Program-made: the position numbers and the translations under genes | NCBI GenBank assembly: GCA_014650415.1 | Contig: BMUX01000003.1 | Location: forward strand, 434,001-498,000 | Reading direction: 5' to 3' | DNA from: Streptomyces spiroverticillatus | GTDB lineage: Bacteria > Actinomycetota > Actinomycetes > Streptomycetales > Streptomycetaceae | DNA length: 64,000 nucleotides | Notes under the pieces: model-generated | What the model was told of the DNA's origin: nothing | The model's database searches: none | Seen by the model: only the letters and a program-made list of their open reading frames with translations | Part shown: piece by piece, positions 37,978-53,144 of the stretch | How the letters are laid out: every line of letters begins with the position of its first letter | Position numbering within the stretch: the first letter of the stretch is position 1

Positions 37978-38061
37978 GCTGCGCTCGCGCGCTGACTCCT
38001 GAAGATTAGCGCACGAGGGGCGCAGTCCCAAAATCGGTTCTCCGCCCCCCGCCACCAGCGC

Positions 38062-38793
38062 CTATTCGTCCTCGGCGAGCGTGAGCTCCACACCGCCCAC
38101 GAAACCGGCCGACAGGTTGTAGATGAAGGCGCCCAGCGTCGCCAGGGCCGTCATCAGCACCACGTCGATCACCGCGATCACCGAGGTGAAGGTCAGCACC
38201 CTCGGCAGCGACAGGAACGACTGGAGGTCGAACCCGCTGCTCTCGCCGGAACCGGCCGTCGAGCTGGTCGCCTCACTGATCGTGCCGCCGACGGTCGCGA
38301 AGACGCCCATGGCGTCCATGACCATCCACAGCACGGCCGCCGCGATCACCGTGCAGATGCCCAGCGCGATCGACAGCAGGAAGCTGACCTTCATCACCGA
38401 CCACGGGTCGGCCTTCGCCACCCGCAGCCGCGCCTTGCGCGTACGGGGCGTGGTCCGCGCCCCCGTACGCGGCTTGCGCACCGCGCCCGTCTGGCCGCCC
38501 TGCGTACCGCCGCCGCCCTGGCCCACGGGCGGACGCTGACCCCCCTGGGTGCCACCGCCGCCCTGCGTCGCCTGGTACGCCTGCGGCGGGTGGTACGGCT
38601 GGGAACCCGGCCCCTGGGCCGGCTCCTCCCGCTCACCGGGCAGCGGTCCGGCCGCGTACCCCTCGTAACCCTGCTGGGGCTGCGGCCCCCGGGTGTCCGT
38701 CACAGTTCCCCCCTGGGAGTCCGCGGCAGAGCCACGGGCACCGGGTGCTCCAGCTCCGGAAGTTTTTCCTCCGGTGCCCGTGGCTCCACTCAC
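38062..38793 (-). CDS. DUF3566 domain membrane protein
   Basis: 243 aa. N-terminal ~115 residues are Gly/Gln/Pro rich, including two near-identical GGGGTQGGQ repeats. The C-terminal DUF3566 domain has KADPWSVMKVSFLLSIALGICTVIAAAVLWMVMDAMGVF and a second TM (VIAVIDVVLMTALATLGAFIYN). Equivalent to Rv0007, next to gyrA in mycobacteria. GTG 38793 lies 4 bp from the gyrA stop; co-transcribed with gyrA. Confidence 0.92.
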   Translation of the reverse strand: MSGATGTGGKTSGAGAPGARGSAADSQGGTVTDTRGPQPQQGYEGYAAGPLPGEREEPAQGPGSQPYHPPQAYQATQGGGGTQGGQRPPVGQGGGGTQGGQTGAVRKPRTGARTTPRTRKARLRVAKADPWSVMKVSFLLSIALGICTVIAAAVLWMVMDAMGVFATVGGTISEATSSTAGSGESSGFDLQSFLSLPRVLTFTSVIAVIDVVLMTALATLGAFIYNLSAGFVGGVELTLAEDE

Positions 38794-38796
38794 GAC

Positions 38797-41412
<2,616 letters not shown>

Positions 41413-41454
41413 TGCTGGTCAAAATCCTTTCGAAGCGGTCAGCGACGGACCGAC

Positions 41455-43671
<2,217 letters not shown>

Positions 43672-43857
43672 TCAGTCTACCGGTAGCGCAGACATGAATG
43701 GGGGTTTGCCGGTACCTGAGTCCGCATGTGCCGCCCGGAACCGGGGCTGCCCGACTCCCCATATTCGGAGAGGGGCTCCAGGCGGCTCCAGAGGGCGTCC
43801 AGCGCTTCGGGCTGTCAACCACTCATCACCGTGAGGGACGCCTCACTCCCACCGCCC

Positions 43858-43873
43858 GGTTTCACGTGAAACA
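43858..43873. other. parS site 6
   Basis: GGTTTCACGTGAAACA, one mismatch at the first base. Confidence 0.85.
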
Positions 43874-43882
43874 TCCTTGTCA

Positions 43883-43898
43883 TGTTTCACGTGAAACA
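43883..43898. other. parS site 7
   Basis: TGTTTCACGTGAAACA, perfect consensus, 25 bp from site 6 and 15 bp from the DciA-like stop codon. Confidence 0.92.
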
Positions 43899-43912
43899 TG
43901 GACGCACCGGCT

Positions 43913-44446
43913 CTATCCGTACGTGTCCCCGGGCCCCGTGCTCCCCGGCGCCCGGAGCGGCCCGTACCGGCGCTGCGGCGCGTTCGGCCCCTCCAGCCTG
44001 ATCTGCCGCACGGTGTCCCGGCCGAGCTCCCCGTTGAGCCGCTTCAGCAACGTGGGCGTCAAATACTTCATCTGCGTCACCCACGCCGTGGAGGTGCAGC
44101 GCACCCAGAGAATCCGCTCCTCCTCGTCGTACTTCAGCGGCTCGGTGTGCTGCGCGACGTCGGGGCCCACGATGTCCTTCCAGCGCCCCATCACCCCGCT
44201 GACCGCGATCGGCATCTCCCAGCCGCGCTCGGTCTTCAGCCGGTCCAGCGCCGCACCCAGCTTCAGCGGGTCCCGGCCGTCCGCCCCCGAACCCGACCGG
44301 ATGCTCCCGCCCCGGCGCACCGTCTTCTTCTGCTGGGCCGCGGCTCCGCGCGCCCGCGCCTGCTCCTTCGCCGCGGCCAGGGCCTGCCGGGCGAGATCCA
44401 CACCCGAGGACTCGGGAGGCTTGGGCTCTTTCTTGTCCCCGCTCAC
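43913..44446 (-). CDS. dciA: DciA-like DUF721 protein
   Basis: 177 aa. A disordered basic N-terminal half ([24 protein letters not shown]) precedes the DUF721 core with [45 protein letters not shown]. DciA proteins load or operate the replicative helicase DnaB in most bacteria lacking DnaC. Equivalent to mycobacterial Rv0004. GTG 44446 overlaps the recF stop by 4 bp. Confidence 0.9.
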   Translation of the reverse strand: MSGDKKEPKPPESSGVDLARQALAAAKEQARARGAAAQQKKTVRRGGSIRSGSGADGRDPLKLGAALDRLKTERGWEMPIAVSGVMGRWKDIVGPDVAQHTEPLKYDEEERILWVRCTSTAWVTQMKYLTPTLLKRLNGELGRDTVRQIRLEGPNAPQRRYGPLRAPGSTGPGDTYG

Positions 44447-45564
44447 AGCCGGGTCACCTCGCCACCGGCCACCCCGTACCGAACCCCTGACAGCACACCC
44501 GGAACGTCGTCGTCGACGGCCGCCGTCACCAGCACCTGCTCGCCGTGCGCCACCAGCTCCGCCAGCCGTTCGCGCCGGCGCACGTCCAGCTCGGCGAAGA
44601 CGTCGTCCAGGACGAGCACGGGTTCGTTGCCCTCGGCGCGCAGCAGGTCGTACGAGGCGAGCCGCAGCGCCAGCGCGTACGACCAGGACTCCCCGTGACT
44701 CGCGTAGCCCTTCGCGGGCAGCTGCCCCAGCTTCAGCAGCAGATCGTCGCGGTGCGGGCCGACCAGCGTCACGCCCCGCTCGATCTCCTGCTTGCGCGCC
44801 TCGCCGAGCGCCGCCAGCAACTGCCCGTACAGCTCCTCGCGGGTGTGCCCCTCGCCGGGCGCGGAGGTGCGGTACTCCAGCAGCAACGGGCCGCCGCCGG
44901 GGGCGAGTTGTTCGTACGCCTTGTCGGCCAGCGGCTGGAGGGTGGCGACCAGGTCGAGGCGCTGGGCGAGCAGCTCGGCGCCGGCCTTCGCCAGGTGCTG
45001 GTCCCAGACGTCGATGGTGGACATGTCCATGGACCGCCCGCCGTGCCGCCGGGCCATCGCCGCGGACTTGAGGAGGGTGTTGCGCTGCTTCAGTACGCGT
45101 TCGTAGTCGGAGCGCACCGCGGCCATGCGCGGGGAGCGCGCGGTGACCAGCTCGTCCAGGAACTTGCGGCGCTCGCCCGGATCGCCCTTCACCAGGGCCA
45201 GGTCCTCGGGCGCGAACAGCACCGTTCGTACGATCCCCAGTACGTCCCGGGGCCTGACCTGCGAGGACCTGTTAATACGGGCCCGGTTCGCGCGGCCCGG
45301 GTTGAGCTCCAGCTCGACCAGCTGGGACCGCTCGCCCTGGGTGACGGCGGCCCGGACGACGGCGCGCTCGGCACCCATCCGTACCAGAGGCGCATCCGAG
45401 GAGACGCGGTGGCTGCCGAGCGTGGCGAGATAGCCGATCGCCTCGACGAGGTTGGTCTTGCCCTGCCCGTTCGCCCCCACGAAAGCGGTGACGCCCGGGT
45501 CGAGAGGTACTTCGACCCGGGCGTACGAGCGGAAGTCGGCCAGCGACAGATGCGTGACGTGCAT
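44443..45564 (-). CDS. recF: DNA replication/repair protein RecF
   Basis: 373 aa. SMC-like ATPase: Walker [14 protein letters not shown], signature region [14 protein letters not shown], Walker [13 protein letters not shown]. Loads RecA at gaps. ATG 45564 begins [19 protein letters not shown], as typical. Upstream of the DciA-like gene in the same operon. Confidence 0.97.
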   Translation of the reverse strand: MHVTHLSLADFRSYARVEVPLDPGVTAFVGANGQGKTNLVEAIGYLATLGSHRVSSDAPLVRMGAERAVVRAAVTQGERSQLVELELNPGRANRARINRSSQVRPRDVLGIVRTVLFAPEDLALVKGDPGERRKFLDELVTARSPRMAAVRSDYERVLKQRNTLLKSAAMARRHGGRSMDMSTIDVWDQHLAKAGAELLAQRLDLVATLQPLADKAYEQLAPGGGPLLLEYRTSAPGEGHTREELYGQLLAALGEARKQEIERGVTLVGPHRDDLLLKLGQLPAKGYASHGESWSYALALRLASYDLLRAEGNEPVLVLDDVFAELDVRRRERLAELVAHGEQVLVTAAVDDDVPGVLSGVRYGVAGGEVTRL

Positions 45565-45595
45565 GGTGGTGCGCCGACCTTCCCCCGTGTTGCGC

Positions 45596-46477
45596 TTACT
45601 TCTTGTTGGACTCGACCGCGTGGCCGCCGAACTGGTTGCGCAGCGCGGCGATCATCTTCATCTGCGGGGAGTCGTCCTGGCGCGAGGCGAAGCGCGCGAA
45701 CAGGGAGGCCGTGATCGCGGGCAGCGGCACGGCGTTGTCGATGGCGGCCTCGACGGTCCAGCGGCCCTCGCCGGAGTCGGCGGCGTAGCCGCGCAGGCCC
45801 TCCAGGTGCTCGTCGTCGTCGAGCGCGTTGACCGCGAGGTCCAGCAGCCAGGAACGGATGACCGTGCCCTCCTGCCAGGAGCGGAAGACCTCGCGCACGT
45901 CGGTGACGGAGTCGACCTTCTCCAGGAGCTCCCAGCCCTCGGCGTAGGCCTGCATCATGGCGTACTCGATGCCGTTGTGGACCATCTTCGCGAAGTGGCC
46001 GGCGCCGACCTTGCCCGCGTGGACCGAGCCGAACTCGCCCTCGGGCTTGAGGGCGTCGAAGATCGGCTGGACCGTCGCGACGTGGTCGGCGTCGCCGCCG
46101 TACATCAGCGCGTAGCCGTTCTCCAGGCCCCAGACGCCGCCGGAGACGCCGCAGTCGACGAAGCCGATGCCCTTGGCCTTCAGCTCCTCGGCGTGCTTCT
46201 CGTCGTCCGTCCAGCGCGAGTTGCCGCCGTCGACGACGATGTCGCCGGGGGAGAGGAGCTCGCCCAGGGCGTCGATCGTGGACTGGGTCGCGTCACCCGC
46301 CGGGACCATGACCCACACGACGCGCGGGCCCTTGAGCTTGCCCACAAGCTCTTCCAGGCTGTGGACATCCGCGACGTCCGCGTTGCGGTCGTAACCGATG
46401 ACGGTGTGGCCTGCGCGGCGGATGCGCTCGCGCATGTTGCCGCCCATCTTGCCGAGGCCGACGAGACCGAGCTCCAT
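45596..46477 (-). CDS. gnd: 6-phosphogluconate dehydrogenase (decarboxylating, short form)
   Basis: 293 aa, the shorter NAD-linked GndA/YqeC-like type rather than the ~470-aa enzyme. N-terminal Rossmann motif GLGKMGGNM, then [17 protein letters not shown], the catalytic-lysine region [25 protein letters not shown] and [16 protein letters not shown]. Oxidises 6-phosphogluconate to ribulose-5-phosphate with CO2 release. Sits between dnaN and recF, as in other Streptomyces and in M. smegmatis. Confidence 0.95.
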   Translation of the reverse strand: MELGLVGLGKMGGNMRERIRRAGHTVIGYDRNADVADVHSLEELVGKLKGPRVVWVMVPAGDATQSTIDALGELLSPGDIVVDGGNSRWTDDEKHAEELKAKGIGFVDCGVSGGVWGLENGYALMYGGDADHVATVQPIFDALKPEGEFGSVHAGKVGAGHFAKMVHNGIEYAMMQAYAEGWELLEKVDSVTDVREVFRSWQEGTVIRSWLLDLAVNALDDDEHLEGLRGYAADSGEGRWTVEAAIDNAVPLPAITASLFARFASRQDDSPQMKMIAALRNQFGGHAVESNKK

Positions 46478-46561
46478 CAGAAGATTCCTTTAGCTTCGAG
46501 GCGATTCGTACCCGGGTACGAGCCTACGCCCGGCTTGTGCGGACGGCCCGAGGGGCACGTG

Positions 46562-46590
46562 AGGCCCGGGGCCACCTGGGCTCCGGGCCT
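46562..46590 (-). terminator. Hairpin downstream of dnaN
   Basis: Arms AGGCCCGG (46562-46569) and CCGGGCCT (46583-46590), just past the dnaN stop and before gnd. No T-tract; probably attenuates read-through from dnaN into gnd. Confidence 0.5.
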
Positions 46591-46609
46591 GCACGGCACT
46601 GCTCCGCGA

Positions 46610-47740
46610 TCAGCCGGACAGACGCACCGGCATGATCAGGTACTTGTACGCGTCGTCCGCCTCGGCGTCCACGGCCGGGCGGCCGCTGAGCAGCGCCGGC
46701 TTGGTGGACGTGGTGAACGAGAGCTGGGCGACCGGGGAGTCGATGGCGCTCAGACCGTCCAGCAGGAAGGTCGGGTTGAAGGCGATCGAGATGTCGTCGC
46801 CGTCGAGGTTGGCGTCGACGCGCTCCACAGCCTGTGCATCGTCGCTGGAACCGGCTTCGAGGATCAGGACGCCCTGCTCGAAGGTCAGCCGGACCGGAGT
46901 GTTGCGCTCGGCGACCAGCGCCACGCGCTTGACGGCCTCGACGAACGGGGCGGTCTCGATGACGGCCACCGAGTTGAACTCGGTCGGGAACAGCGTCCGG
47001 TACTTCGGCAGGTCGCCTTCGAGCAGACGGGTCGTCGTACGACGGCCGGCACCCTCGAAACCGATCAGGCCCTCACCGGCGCCGGAGCCCGACAGCGCGA
47101 TCGTGACCGTGTCACCGCTGGTCAGGGACTTGGCGGTGTCCAGGAGCGTCTTGGCGGGCACCAGGGCGACCGCGGAGGCCTCCGGGTCCTCGGGCTTCCA
47201 CAGGAACTCGCGGACCGCGAAGCGGTAGCGGTCGGTGGAGGCCAGCGTGACCGTGTCGCCCTCGATCTCGATGCGCACACCGGTCAGGACGGGCAGCGTG
47301 TCGTCGCGGCCGGCGGCGATGGCCACCTGGGCGGCGGCGGAGGCGAAGACCTCACCGGGGACGGTGCCCGTGGCGGTCGGCATCTGCGGCAGCGCCGGGT
47401 ACTCCTCCACTGGAAGCGTGTGGAGTGTGAACCGCGAGGATCCGCAGGCCACGGTCGCCCGTACACCGTCTGTGGAAATCTCCACCGGGCGGTTGGGGAG
47501 GGCGCGGCAGATGTCGGCGAGCAGACGCCCCGACACCAGGACCGTGCCGTCCTCCTCGATCTCCGCGTCGACCGACACACGGGCCGAGACCTCGTAGTCG
47601 AAGCCGGAGAGGCTCAGCGCGCCCTCCTCGGCCTTCAGCAGAAGGCCCGCGAGGACGGGCACCGGCGGACGGGCCGGGAGGCTGCGGGCCGTCCAGGCCA
47701 CCGCCTCCGCGAGTACATCGCGCTCCACCCGGATCTTCAC
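46610..47740 (-). CDS. dnaN: DNA polymerase III beta subunit (sliding clamp)
   Basis: 376 aa with the three clamp domains; MKIRVERDVLAEAVAWTARSLPARPPVPVLAGLLL opens domain 1, and the C terminus YKYLIMPVRLSG is the canonical clamp ending. Processivity factor for the replicase. GTG 47740 is the start. Transcribed away from oriC. Confidence 0.98.
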   Translation of the reverse strand: MKIRVERDVLAEAVAWTARSLPARPPVPVLAGLLLKAEEGALSLSGFDYEVSARVSVDAEIEEDGTVLVSGRLLADICRALPNRPVEISTDGVRATVACGSSRFTLHTLPVEEYPALPQMPTATGTVPGEVFASAAAQVAIAAGRDDTLPVLTGVRIEIEGDTVTLASTDRYRFAVREFLWKPEDPEASAVALVPAKTLLDTAKSLTSGDTVTIALSGSGAGEGLIGFEGAGRRTTTRLLEGDLPKYRTLFPTEFNSVAVIETAPFVEAVKRVALVAERNTPVRLTFEQGVLILEAGSSDDAQAVERVDANLDGDDISIAFNPTFLLDGLSAIDSPVAQLSFTTSTKPALLSGRPAVDAEADDAYKYLIMPVRLSG

Positions 47741-48325
47741 CGGAACCGCCTCCTGCTGTTGCTGGCTCGCCCTGCTGGCTTTCGTCGTCTGGATCGGTGT
47801 CTCCCTGCCGTCGGCGGGGGAAGTTCACCGGGGACCAGTCTGACGTACGCCACCGACACTCGGTGCTGCCGCCGGTCAAGTCGGGCCGAGAGCGGCCTGG
47901 AGGCTTCGGGCCGAGTTGTACACAGGGCCTTCTTCTTTGCGGATTCCGGGCTCTCTCTGAGTGGGAGTAGTAGTAGGGCCTGTGGAAACCGTGGATAACC
48001 CTGTTTTCGCAGCTCAGGCCCACTTTTTTGTCCACTGCCCCTGTGGGTGGGACCCGTGGACAACTCGCCTGTTCTGTGGACGGGGCGGAGTTCTGCACAC
48101 CCGGTGCACAGGCAGGGGCCACTTCCCCACAGCTGTGTCCCCAGGTTTACCCACCTTCCCCACAGCCCAACCGACCTCCTTGGTGTGACGCCTTTCACTC
48201 GACCCGGTGAGAAGGGGTGTCGCGTTGCCGAACAGTGGACAGCCGTGTGGAGAAGCTGGGGACAAGGCCGCCCAGCCTGTGGGCCGCCCGTGGACAACTC
48301 CTTCGGCCCCCTGTGGAGGAAAATC

Positions 48326-48334
48326 TTGTCCACA
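48326..48334 (+). other. Perfect DnaA box in oriC
   Basis: TTGTCCACA, the preferred Streptomyces DnaA box, in the densest part of oriC. Confidence 0.9.
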
Positions 48335-48630
48335 GCCTGTGGATCATTGTTTGCCACAATTCCACAAGCACCTGACCTGGGGTGATGAAGCCTCAGGAAG
48401 CGCGCCTGTGGACATAATCTGGACAACTTCACAGTCCCCAGGGTGTGGACGGAACATCGTCCCAGGATCTGTGGAGAACTCCAGCCCAGCGGCCCGAATT
48501 CGAACAGCGGGATGTGCCGAGGGCCCGTCAACAGCCTTGGGAAAATGTCGTGAAGCCCCGGAAACGGGTGCCGGAGACGTCCCGGCGAGAGCCGGGGGGC
48601 TGCCCGGAGAACGCTTCTGGGGCAAACAGA

Positions 48631-48665
48631 AGGGCGCCCGGGGACTCGTGGTCCCCGGGCGCCCT
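48631..48665 (-). terminator. Terminator downstream of dnaA
   Basis: Perfect 15-bp stem AGGGCGCCCGGGGAC / GTCCCCGGGCGCCCT with a 5-nt loop, between the dnaA stop and oriC. Should keep dnaA transcripts out of the origin. Confidence 0.8.
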
Positions 48666-48697
48666 CCGTCGTCGTAACAGCCGTAACGGTGGCCCTG

Positions 48698-50554
48698 TCA
48701 GCCGTTCTTGATGCGGTTGGTGAGCTCCGTGACCTGGTTGTAGATGGAGCGCCGCTCCGCCATCAGGGCCCGGATCTTCCGGTCGGCGTGCATCACCGTC
48801 GTGTGGTCGCGGCCGCCGAACTGCGCGCCGATCTTCGGCAACGACAGATCGGTGAGCTCACGGCACAGGTACATCGCGATCTGCCGGGCCGTCACCAGCA
48901 CGCGGCTGCGCGAGGATCCGCACAGGTCGTCCACCGTCAGCCCGAAGTAGTCCGCGGTCGCCGACATGATGGCCGGCGCCGTGATCTCCGGGGAGGCGTC
49001 CTCGCCGCCGGGGATGAGGTCCTTCAGCACCTGCTCGGTGAGCCCGAGGTCCACCGGTTGCCGGTTCAGGCTCGCGAAGGCCGTGACCCGGATCAGCGCC
49101 CCCTCCAGCTCGCGGATGTTGCGCGAGATGCGGGAGGCGATGAACTCCAGTACCTCCGGCGGGGCGTTCAGCTGCTCCTGCACCGCCTTCTTGCGCAGGA
49201 TCGCGATCCGCGTCTCCAGTTCCGGCGGCTGCACATCGGTGGTCAGGCCCCACTCGAAGCGGTTGCGCAGCCGGTCCTCCAGCGTCACCAGCTGCTTGGG
49301 CGGCCGGTCGGAGGACAGCACGATCTGCTTGTTCGCGTTGTGCAGGGTGTTGAAGGTGTGGAAGAACTCCTCCTGCGTCGACTCCTTGCTCGCCAGGAAC
49401 TGGATGTCGTCGACGAGCAGGATGTCCACGTCGCGGTAGCGCTTGCGGAACGCGTCGCCCTTGCCGTCTCGGATGGAGTTGATGAACTCGTTGGTGAACT
49501 CCTCCGAGCTCACGTACCGCACCCGCGTACCGGGGTAGAGGCTGCGCGCGTAGTGGCCGATCGCGTGCAGCAGGTGCGTCTTGCCGAGGCCGGACTCGCC
49601 GTAGATGAAGAGCGGGTTGTACGCCTTCGCCGGCGCCTCGGCGACGGCGACCGCGGCCGCGTGCGCGAACCGGTTCGAGGAACCGATGACGAAGGTGTCG
49701 AAGAGGTACTTGGGGTTCAGGCGCGCATGCGGCTCGCCGGGCCCGGGGGCCGGCGCGGGCTGTGCGGCCAGCGGGCCGGGGGCGCCGCTGGAGGCGGGCA
49801 GCGACGGGCCGCCGCCGTGCCGCGGCCCCTGGCCCTGCCGGTCCTGGCGCTCCGCGCGCTCCTGCCGCTGGGGCTCGTACGACGGCGGCTGGTCGTAGGA
49901 CTGGCGGTCGGGGAGCTGCGAGCGGTAGTCGTGCTGCGGCGGCCGGGAGTAGGGGTCGCGCTCCTGGAAGCCGCCGAGCCGGGGCTGCTGCCAGCCGCCG
50001 TGGTCCTCCTGGGCACCGGGCCAGGTGCCGGGCGCGGGGCGCGACTGCTGGCGGTACTCGGGGTAGGCGGGGCGGGCCACGGGCAGGCCGTCGTCGGACT
50101 GGCGGTGACCGTAGGAGTCGTACGCGTCACGGTCGTCGCGGCTGTCGCGAACATCACGCTGCTGCGGCTCGTCGTGCTGCTGCGCGTGCTGTCCGCCCTG
50201 GCCGTGCTGCCCCTGCTGGCGCTGTGCCGGGTAGGAGGGCTGCGGGTGGGACTGCTGGCGTACGGGGGCGGGGGACTCGCCGACGGAGTCGTCGACGGTG
50301 ATGGCGATCCGGATCGGACGCCCGCACTCGCGGCTCAGGGCCTCGCTGATGAGCGGCGCGAGACGCCCCTCCAGGACCTGCTTGCTGTACTCGTTCGGCA
50401 CGGCCAGCAGGGCGGTGTCGGCGACCAGCGCGAGGGGCTGGCAGCGCTCGATCCACTGCTTGTCCTTGGCCTCGACACCCTGCTGTCCCTCCCCGAGCAG
50501 GTGCTCCAGCACGCGCGGCCACACTGCGGCAAGATCGGCAGGTACGTCAGCCAC
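48698..50554 (-). CDS. dnaA: Chromosomal replication initiator DnaA
   Basis: 618 aa. Domain I about 1-85; domain II about 90-278 is very long, Gln/Pro/Asp/Arg rich and disordered, a Streptomyces hallmark. The AAA+ domain has Walker A GESGLGKT (319-326) and Walker [10 protein letters not shown]. The C-terminal DNA-binding domain has the signature [15 protein letters not shown]. Binds the boxes in oriC and in its own upstream region (50721). Confidence 0.98.
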   Translation of the reverse strand: MADVPADLAAVWPRVLEHLLGEGQQGVEAKDKQWIERCQPLALVADTALLAVPNEYSKQVLEGRLAPLISEALSRECGRPIRIAITVDDSVGESPAPVRQQSHPQPSYPAQRQQGQHGQGGQHAQQHDEPQQRDVRDSRDDRDAYDSYGHRQSDDGLPVARPAYPEYRQQSRPAPGTWPGAQEDHGGWQQPRLGGFQERDPYSRPPQHDYRSQLPDRQSYDQPPSYEPQRQERAERQDRQGQGPRHGGGPSLPASSGAPGPLAAQPAPAPGPGEPHARLNPKYLFDTFVIGSSNRFAHAAAVAVAEAPAKAYNPLFIYGESGLGKTHLLHAIGHYARSLYPGTRVRYVSSEEFTNEFINSIRDGKGDAFRKRYRDVDILLVDDIQFLASKESTQEEFFHTFNTLHNANKQIVLSSDRPPKQLVTLEDRLRNRFEWGLTTDVQPPELETRIAILRKKAVQEQLNAPPEVLEFIASRISRNIRELEGALIRVTAFASLNRQPVDLGLTEQVLKDLIPGGEDASPEITAPAIMSATADYFGLTVDDLCGSSRSRVLVTARQIAMYLCRELTDLSLPKIGAQFGGRDHTTVMHADRKIRALMAERRSIYNQVTELTNRIKNG

Positions 50555-50959
50555 AGGGCACGCTTTCTCACAGGTCCCACGAAGGTGTGGTTCTCAGGGA
50601 CGGGACGGGAAGGACAGGCTGGACGGGCAGGGACACGAGGGCCGCTTGGCCGCTTTTCGACGAATGCCTGAATCCTTGGTTGTGCCACGGTAGTCGTGGC
50701 AGCTCACGCGGTTCAAGTTGTTGTCCACAGGCTGTGCACAGCGGGCCCCCGACAAGCCCCGGTTTGACCGGATGGCGTAGCCGCGCGTACCGTAACCAGG
50801 TCGAGTTGTCGATGGCTGCTGCCGCCTGCCTCCGATGGGCAAAGATCATGATCTGTGATCGTGAAGCGGTGCACTGAGAGCGTTGCGAGCTTCCTCGTGG
50901 GCGCACGGTGACAGCCAGGCGATGTTTCGCCACCCCCGATTCATTTCTGGAGCCCCCGA
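50555..50959. promoter_or_regulatory. dnaA-rpmH divergent promoter region
   Basis: 405 bp. A perfect DnaA box TTGTCCACA at 50721-50729 lies upstream of dnaA, consistent with autoregulation. A plus-strand promoter for rpmH is suggested by TTGACC (50764-50769), an 18-bp spacer and TACCGT (50788-50793), matching the TTGAC-TAnnnT pattern of the main Streptomyces sigma factor, leaving a leader of about 160 nt. No gene seen. Confidence 0.65.
50721..50729 (+). other. DnaA box upstream of dnaA
   Basis: TTGTCCACA, exact consensus, 167 bp before the dnaA start codon. Candidate site for DnaA autoregulation. Confidence 0.75.
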
Positions 50960-51097
50960 GTGAGCAAGCGCACCTTCCAGCCGAACAACCGCCGTCGCGC
51001 CAAGACCCACGGTTTCCGTCTGCGCATGCGTACCCGCGCCGGCCGCGCCATCCTGGCGAACCGCCGTGCCAAGGGCCGCACTGAGCTGTCCGCCTGA
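50960..51097 (+). CDS. rpmH: Ribosomal protein L34
   Basis: 45-aa, highly basic large-subunit protein: [19 protein letters not shown] then [21 protein letters not shown] 50960 with GGAG upstream. Begins the rpmH-rnpA-yidD-yidC-jag-rsmG run transcribed away from dnaA, a nearly universal bacterial arrangement. Confidence 0.97.
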   Translation: MSKRTFQPNNRRRAKTHGFRLRMRTRAGRAILANRRAKGRTELSA

Positions 51098-51115
51098 TCC
51101 CGTACGGGTCATGAC

Positions 51116-51517
51116 GTGCTGCCTACCGAGAATCGGCTGAGGCGGCGCGAGGACTTCGCGACCGCGGTACGACGAGGGCGCCGCGCAGGCCGCCCGCTTC
51201 TCGTCGTCCACCTACGTAGTAGCGGTGCAACGGACCCGCACGCGGCAGGGGAGAGCACTCCCCCGACGCGTGCGGGTTTCGTCGTGAGCAAGGCCGTCGG
51301 CGTCGCTGTCGTACGCAATGCGGTGAAGCGGAGACTGCGCCACCTCATGCGCGAGCGGATCGCCGAGCTGCCCCCCGGTAGCCTGGTGGTCGTACGGGCG
51401 CTGCCCGGAGCGGGTGACGCCGACCACGCACAGCTGGCCCGAGACCTGGACGCCGCGCTGCAGCGGCTGCTGGGCGGGGCTCCCCATACCGAAGGTCGGG
51501 GGAGAGGCACGCGATGA
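51116..51517 (+). CDS. rnpA: Ribonuclease P protein component
   Basis: 133 aa, basic. Starts [30 protein letters not shown]; the family core [27 protein letters not shown] carries the RNR-type RNA-binding motif. Assists RNase P RNA in tRNA 5' maturation. GTG 51116 lies 18 bp after rpmH. Overlaps yidD by 4 bp. Confidence 0.96.
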   Translation: MLPTENRLRRREDFATAVRRGRRAGRPLLVVHLRSSGATDPHAAGESTPPTRAGFVVSKAVGVAVVRNAVKRRLRHLMRERIAELPPGSLVVVRALPGAGDADHAQLARDLDAALQRLLGGAPHTEGRGRGTR

Positions 51518-51870
51518 AGTACCCGCTACTGGCCCTTATCAAGCTGTACCAGTGGACCATCAGCCCGCTGCTCGGGCCGGTCTGCAGGTACTACCCGTCG
51601 TGTTCCCACTACGGATTCACGGCCATCGACCGGCACGGCGCGGTGAAGGGCACTGCTCTCACCGCCTGGCGCATCCTGCGGTGCAACCCGTGGTCGCCCG
51701 GCGGTGTGGACCACGTGCCACCACGCACCCGTCGTCGTTGGCACGAAGCGCTGCGCGACGCGTGGCGCGGAAGCAAGGGCGAGAGGCCCGCCGTCGGCGT
51801 GTCTTCTCCGGGGTCCGACCAGACCCCGAGCCCGGCCGCAGAGACCTCGCCCAATGCTCAAGGAGCTTGA
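51514..51870 (+). CDS. yidD: Membrane protein insertion efficiency factor YidD
   Basis: 118 aa. Core [46 protein letters not shown] contains the conserved [10 protein letters not shown] and later [14 protein letters not shown]. Supports YidC-dependent membrane insertion. A Ser/Pro-rich tail of about 40 residues follows the domain. ATG overlaps the rnpA stop. Confidence 0.95.
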   Translation: MKYPLLALIKLYQWTISPLLGPVCRYYPSCSHYGFTAIDRHGAVKGTALTAWRILRCNPWSPGGVDHVPPRTRRRWHEALRDAWRGSKGERPAVGVSSPGSDQTPSPAAETSPNAQGA

Positions 51871-51873
51871 TTA

Positions 51874-53130
51874 GTGGACACGATTGCCAGTCTGTTCAGC
51901 TTCATCACCTGGCCCGTTTCCTGGGTCATCGTCCAGTTCCACAAGGTGTACGGGTTCATCTTCGGACCCGACACGGGGTGGGCCTGGGGCCTGTCCATCG
52001 TGTCCCTCGTGGTGCTCATCCGCATCTGCCTGATCCCGCTCTTCGTGAAGCAGATCAAGTCGACGCGGAACATGCAGGTGCTCCAGCCGAAGATGAAGGC
52101 GATCCAGGAGCGCTACAAGAGCGACAAGCAGCGTCAGTCCGAAGAGATGATGAAGCTGTACAAGGAGACGGGCACCAACCCGCTCTCCTCGTGCCTTCCC
52201 ATCCTGGCGCAGTCCCCGTTCTTCTTCGCCCTGTACCACGTGCTCGCGAGCATCGCCGACGGCAAGAAGATCGGCGTCATCAACGACACGCTGCTGGAGA
52301 GCGCCCGTCAGGCGCACATCTTCGGTGCCCCGCTGGCCGCGAAGTTCATGGACAGCGCGGCGAAGATCGAGAGCCTCGGCGCCTCGGCCACCTCGGTCAA
52401 GATCGTCACCGCGGTCATGATCGTGATGATGTCGGCCTCGCAGTTCTTCACGCAGCGCCAGCTCATGACGAAGAACGTCGACCTCACGGTCAAGACGCCG
52501 TTCATGCAGCAGCAGAAGATGATGATGTACATCTTCCCGGTGATGTTCATGGTGATGGGCATCAACTTCCCCGTCGGTGTGCTCGTCTACTGGCTGACCA
52601 CCAACGTGTGGACCATGGGCCAGCAGATGTACGTCATCAACCAGAACCCGACGCCGGGCAGCAAGGCCCAGGACTCCTACCTCCAGCGTCTGCTGAAGAC
52701 CGTGGTGGAGTCGGGCGAGGTCAAGGCGAAGCGCAAGCGCAACGTCGTCAAGGTGATCGTCTCCAAGGGCCCCGACCGCAACGACGTCGAGCGCAAGTTC
52801 ATCACGGGCCTGGCCAAGGCCGGCTTCGTGGCCGAGGCGGACGGCACGGTCTCCAAGAGCACCACCGCCCTCGCCGAGGCGGAGGGCGGTGCCACGGTCG
52901 CCAAGCGGCAGCAGCCCAAGCGCCAGACCAAGGCCAAGCGTCAGTCGGCCACCGTCCAGCAGGGCACGACGGCGAAGGCTTCCGAGGACTCCGACTCCAA
53001 GACCTCCTTGGAGAAGAAGGACGCGGCGCAGGACGCCAAGCCCACAGCGGCGGGCAAGCCCGCTCGTTCCCAAGCCAAGTCCGGGCAGCGCAAGGGCCCG
53101 CAGCGGCCCAAGCACCCGTCCAAGAAGTAA
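51874..53130 (+). CDS. yidC: Membrane protein insertase YidC
   Basis: 418 aa. Five-TM YidC/Oxa1 core: [34 protein letters not shown] (groove arginine near RIC), [21 protein letters not shown], and [37 protein letters not shown] long Lys/Ala-rich cytoplasmic tail of about 130 residues, ending RPKHPSKK, can bind ribosomes. Lacks the Gram-negative periplasmic domain. GTG 51874 directly follows yidD. Confidence 0.96.
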   Translation: MDTIASLFSFITWPVSWVIVQFHKVYGFIFGPDTGWAWGLSIVSLVVLIRICLIPLFVKQIKSTRNMQVLQPKMKAIQERYKSDKQRQSEEMMKLYKETGTNPLSSCLPILAQSPFFFALYHVLASIADGKKIGVINDTLLESARQAHIFGAPLAAKFMDSAAKIESLGASATSVKIVTAVMIVMMSASQFFTQRQLMTKNVDLTVKTPFMQQQKMMMYIFPVMFMVMGINFPVGVLVYWLTTNVWTMGQQMYVINQNPTPGSKAQDSYLQRLLKTVVESGEVKAKRKRNVVKVIVSKGPDRNDVERKFITGLAKAGFVAEADGTVSKSTTALAEAEGGATVAKRQQPKRQTKAKRQSATVQQGTTAKASEDSDSKTSLEKKDAAQDAKPTAAGKPARSQAKSGQRKGPQRPKHPSKK

Positions 53131-53144
53131 GAAGGAGTCCTCCC

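Larger units (their letters stand above)
47741..48697. other. Chromosomal replication origin oriC
   Basis: 957-bp spacer between dnaN and dnaA filled with DnaA-box-like 9-mers. Perfect TTGTCCACA at 48326-48334; one-mismatch forms at 48028-48036 (TTGTCCACT), 48055-48063 and 48289-48297 (CGTGGACAA), 48246-48254 and 48470-48478 (TGTGGAGAA), 48407-48415 (TGTGGACAT). Weaker boxes are at 47981, 47990, 48075, 48234, 48312, 48338, 48358, 48418 and 48444. Boxes lie in both orientations and are dense from 48230 to 48480. Position, length and box number match the Streptomyces oriC. A terminator shields its dnaA end. Confidence 0.95.

Noticed and set aside
45452..47998. 848-codon plus-strand frame over recF-gnd-dnaN
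   Set aside because: Antisense to recF, gnd and dnaN; no domain recognisable.
47821..48531. Short frames inside oriC
   Set aside because: Composition follows the DnaA-box repeats; no ribosome sites; overlaps origin function.
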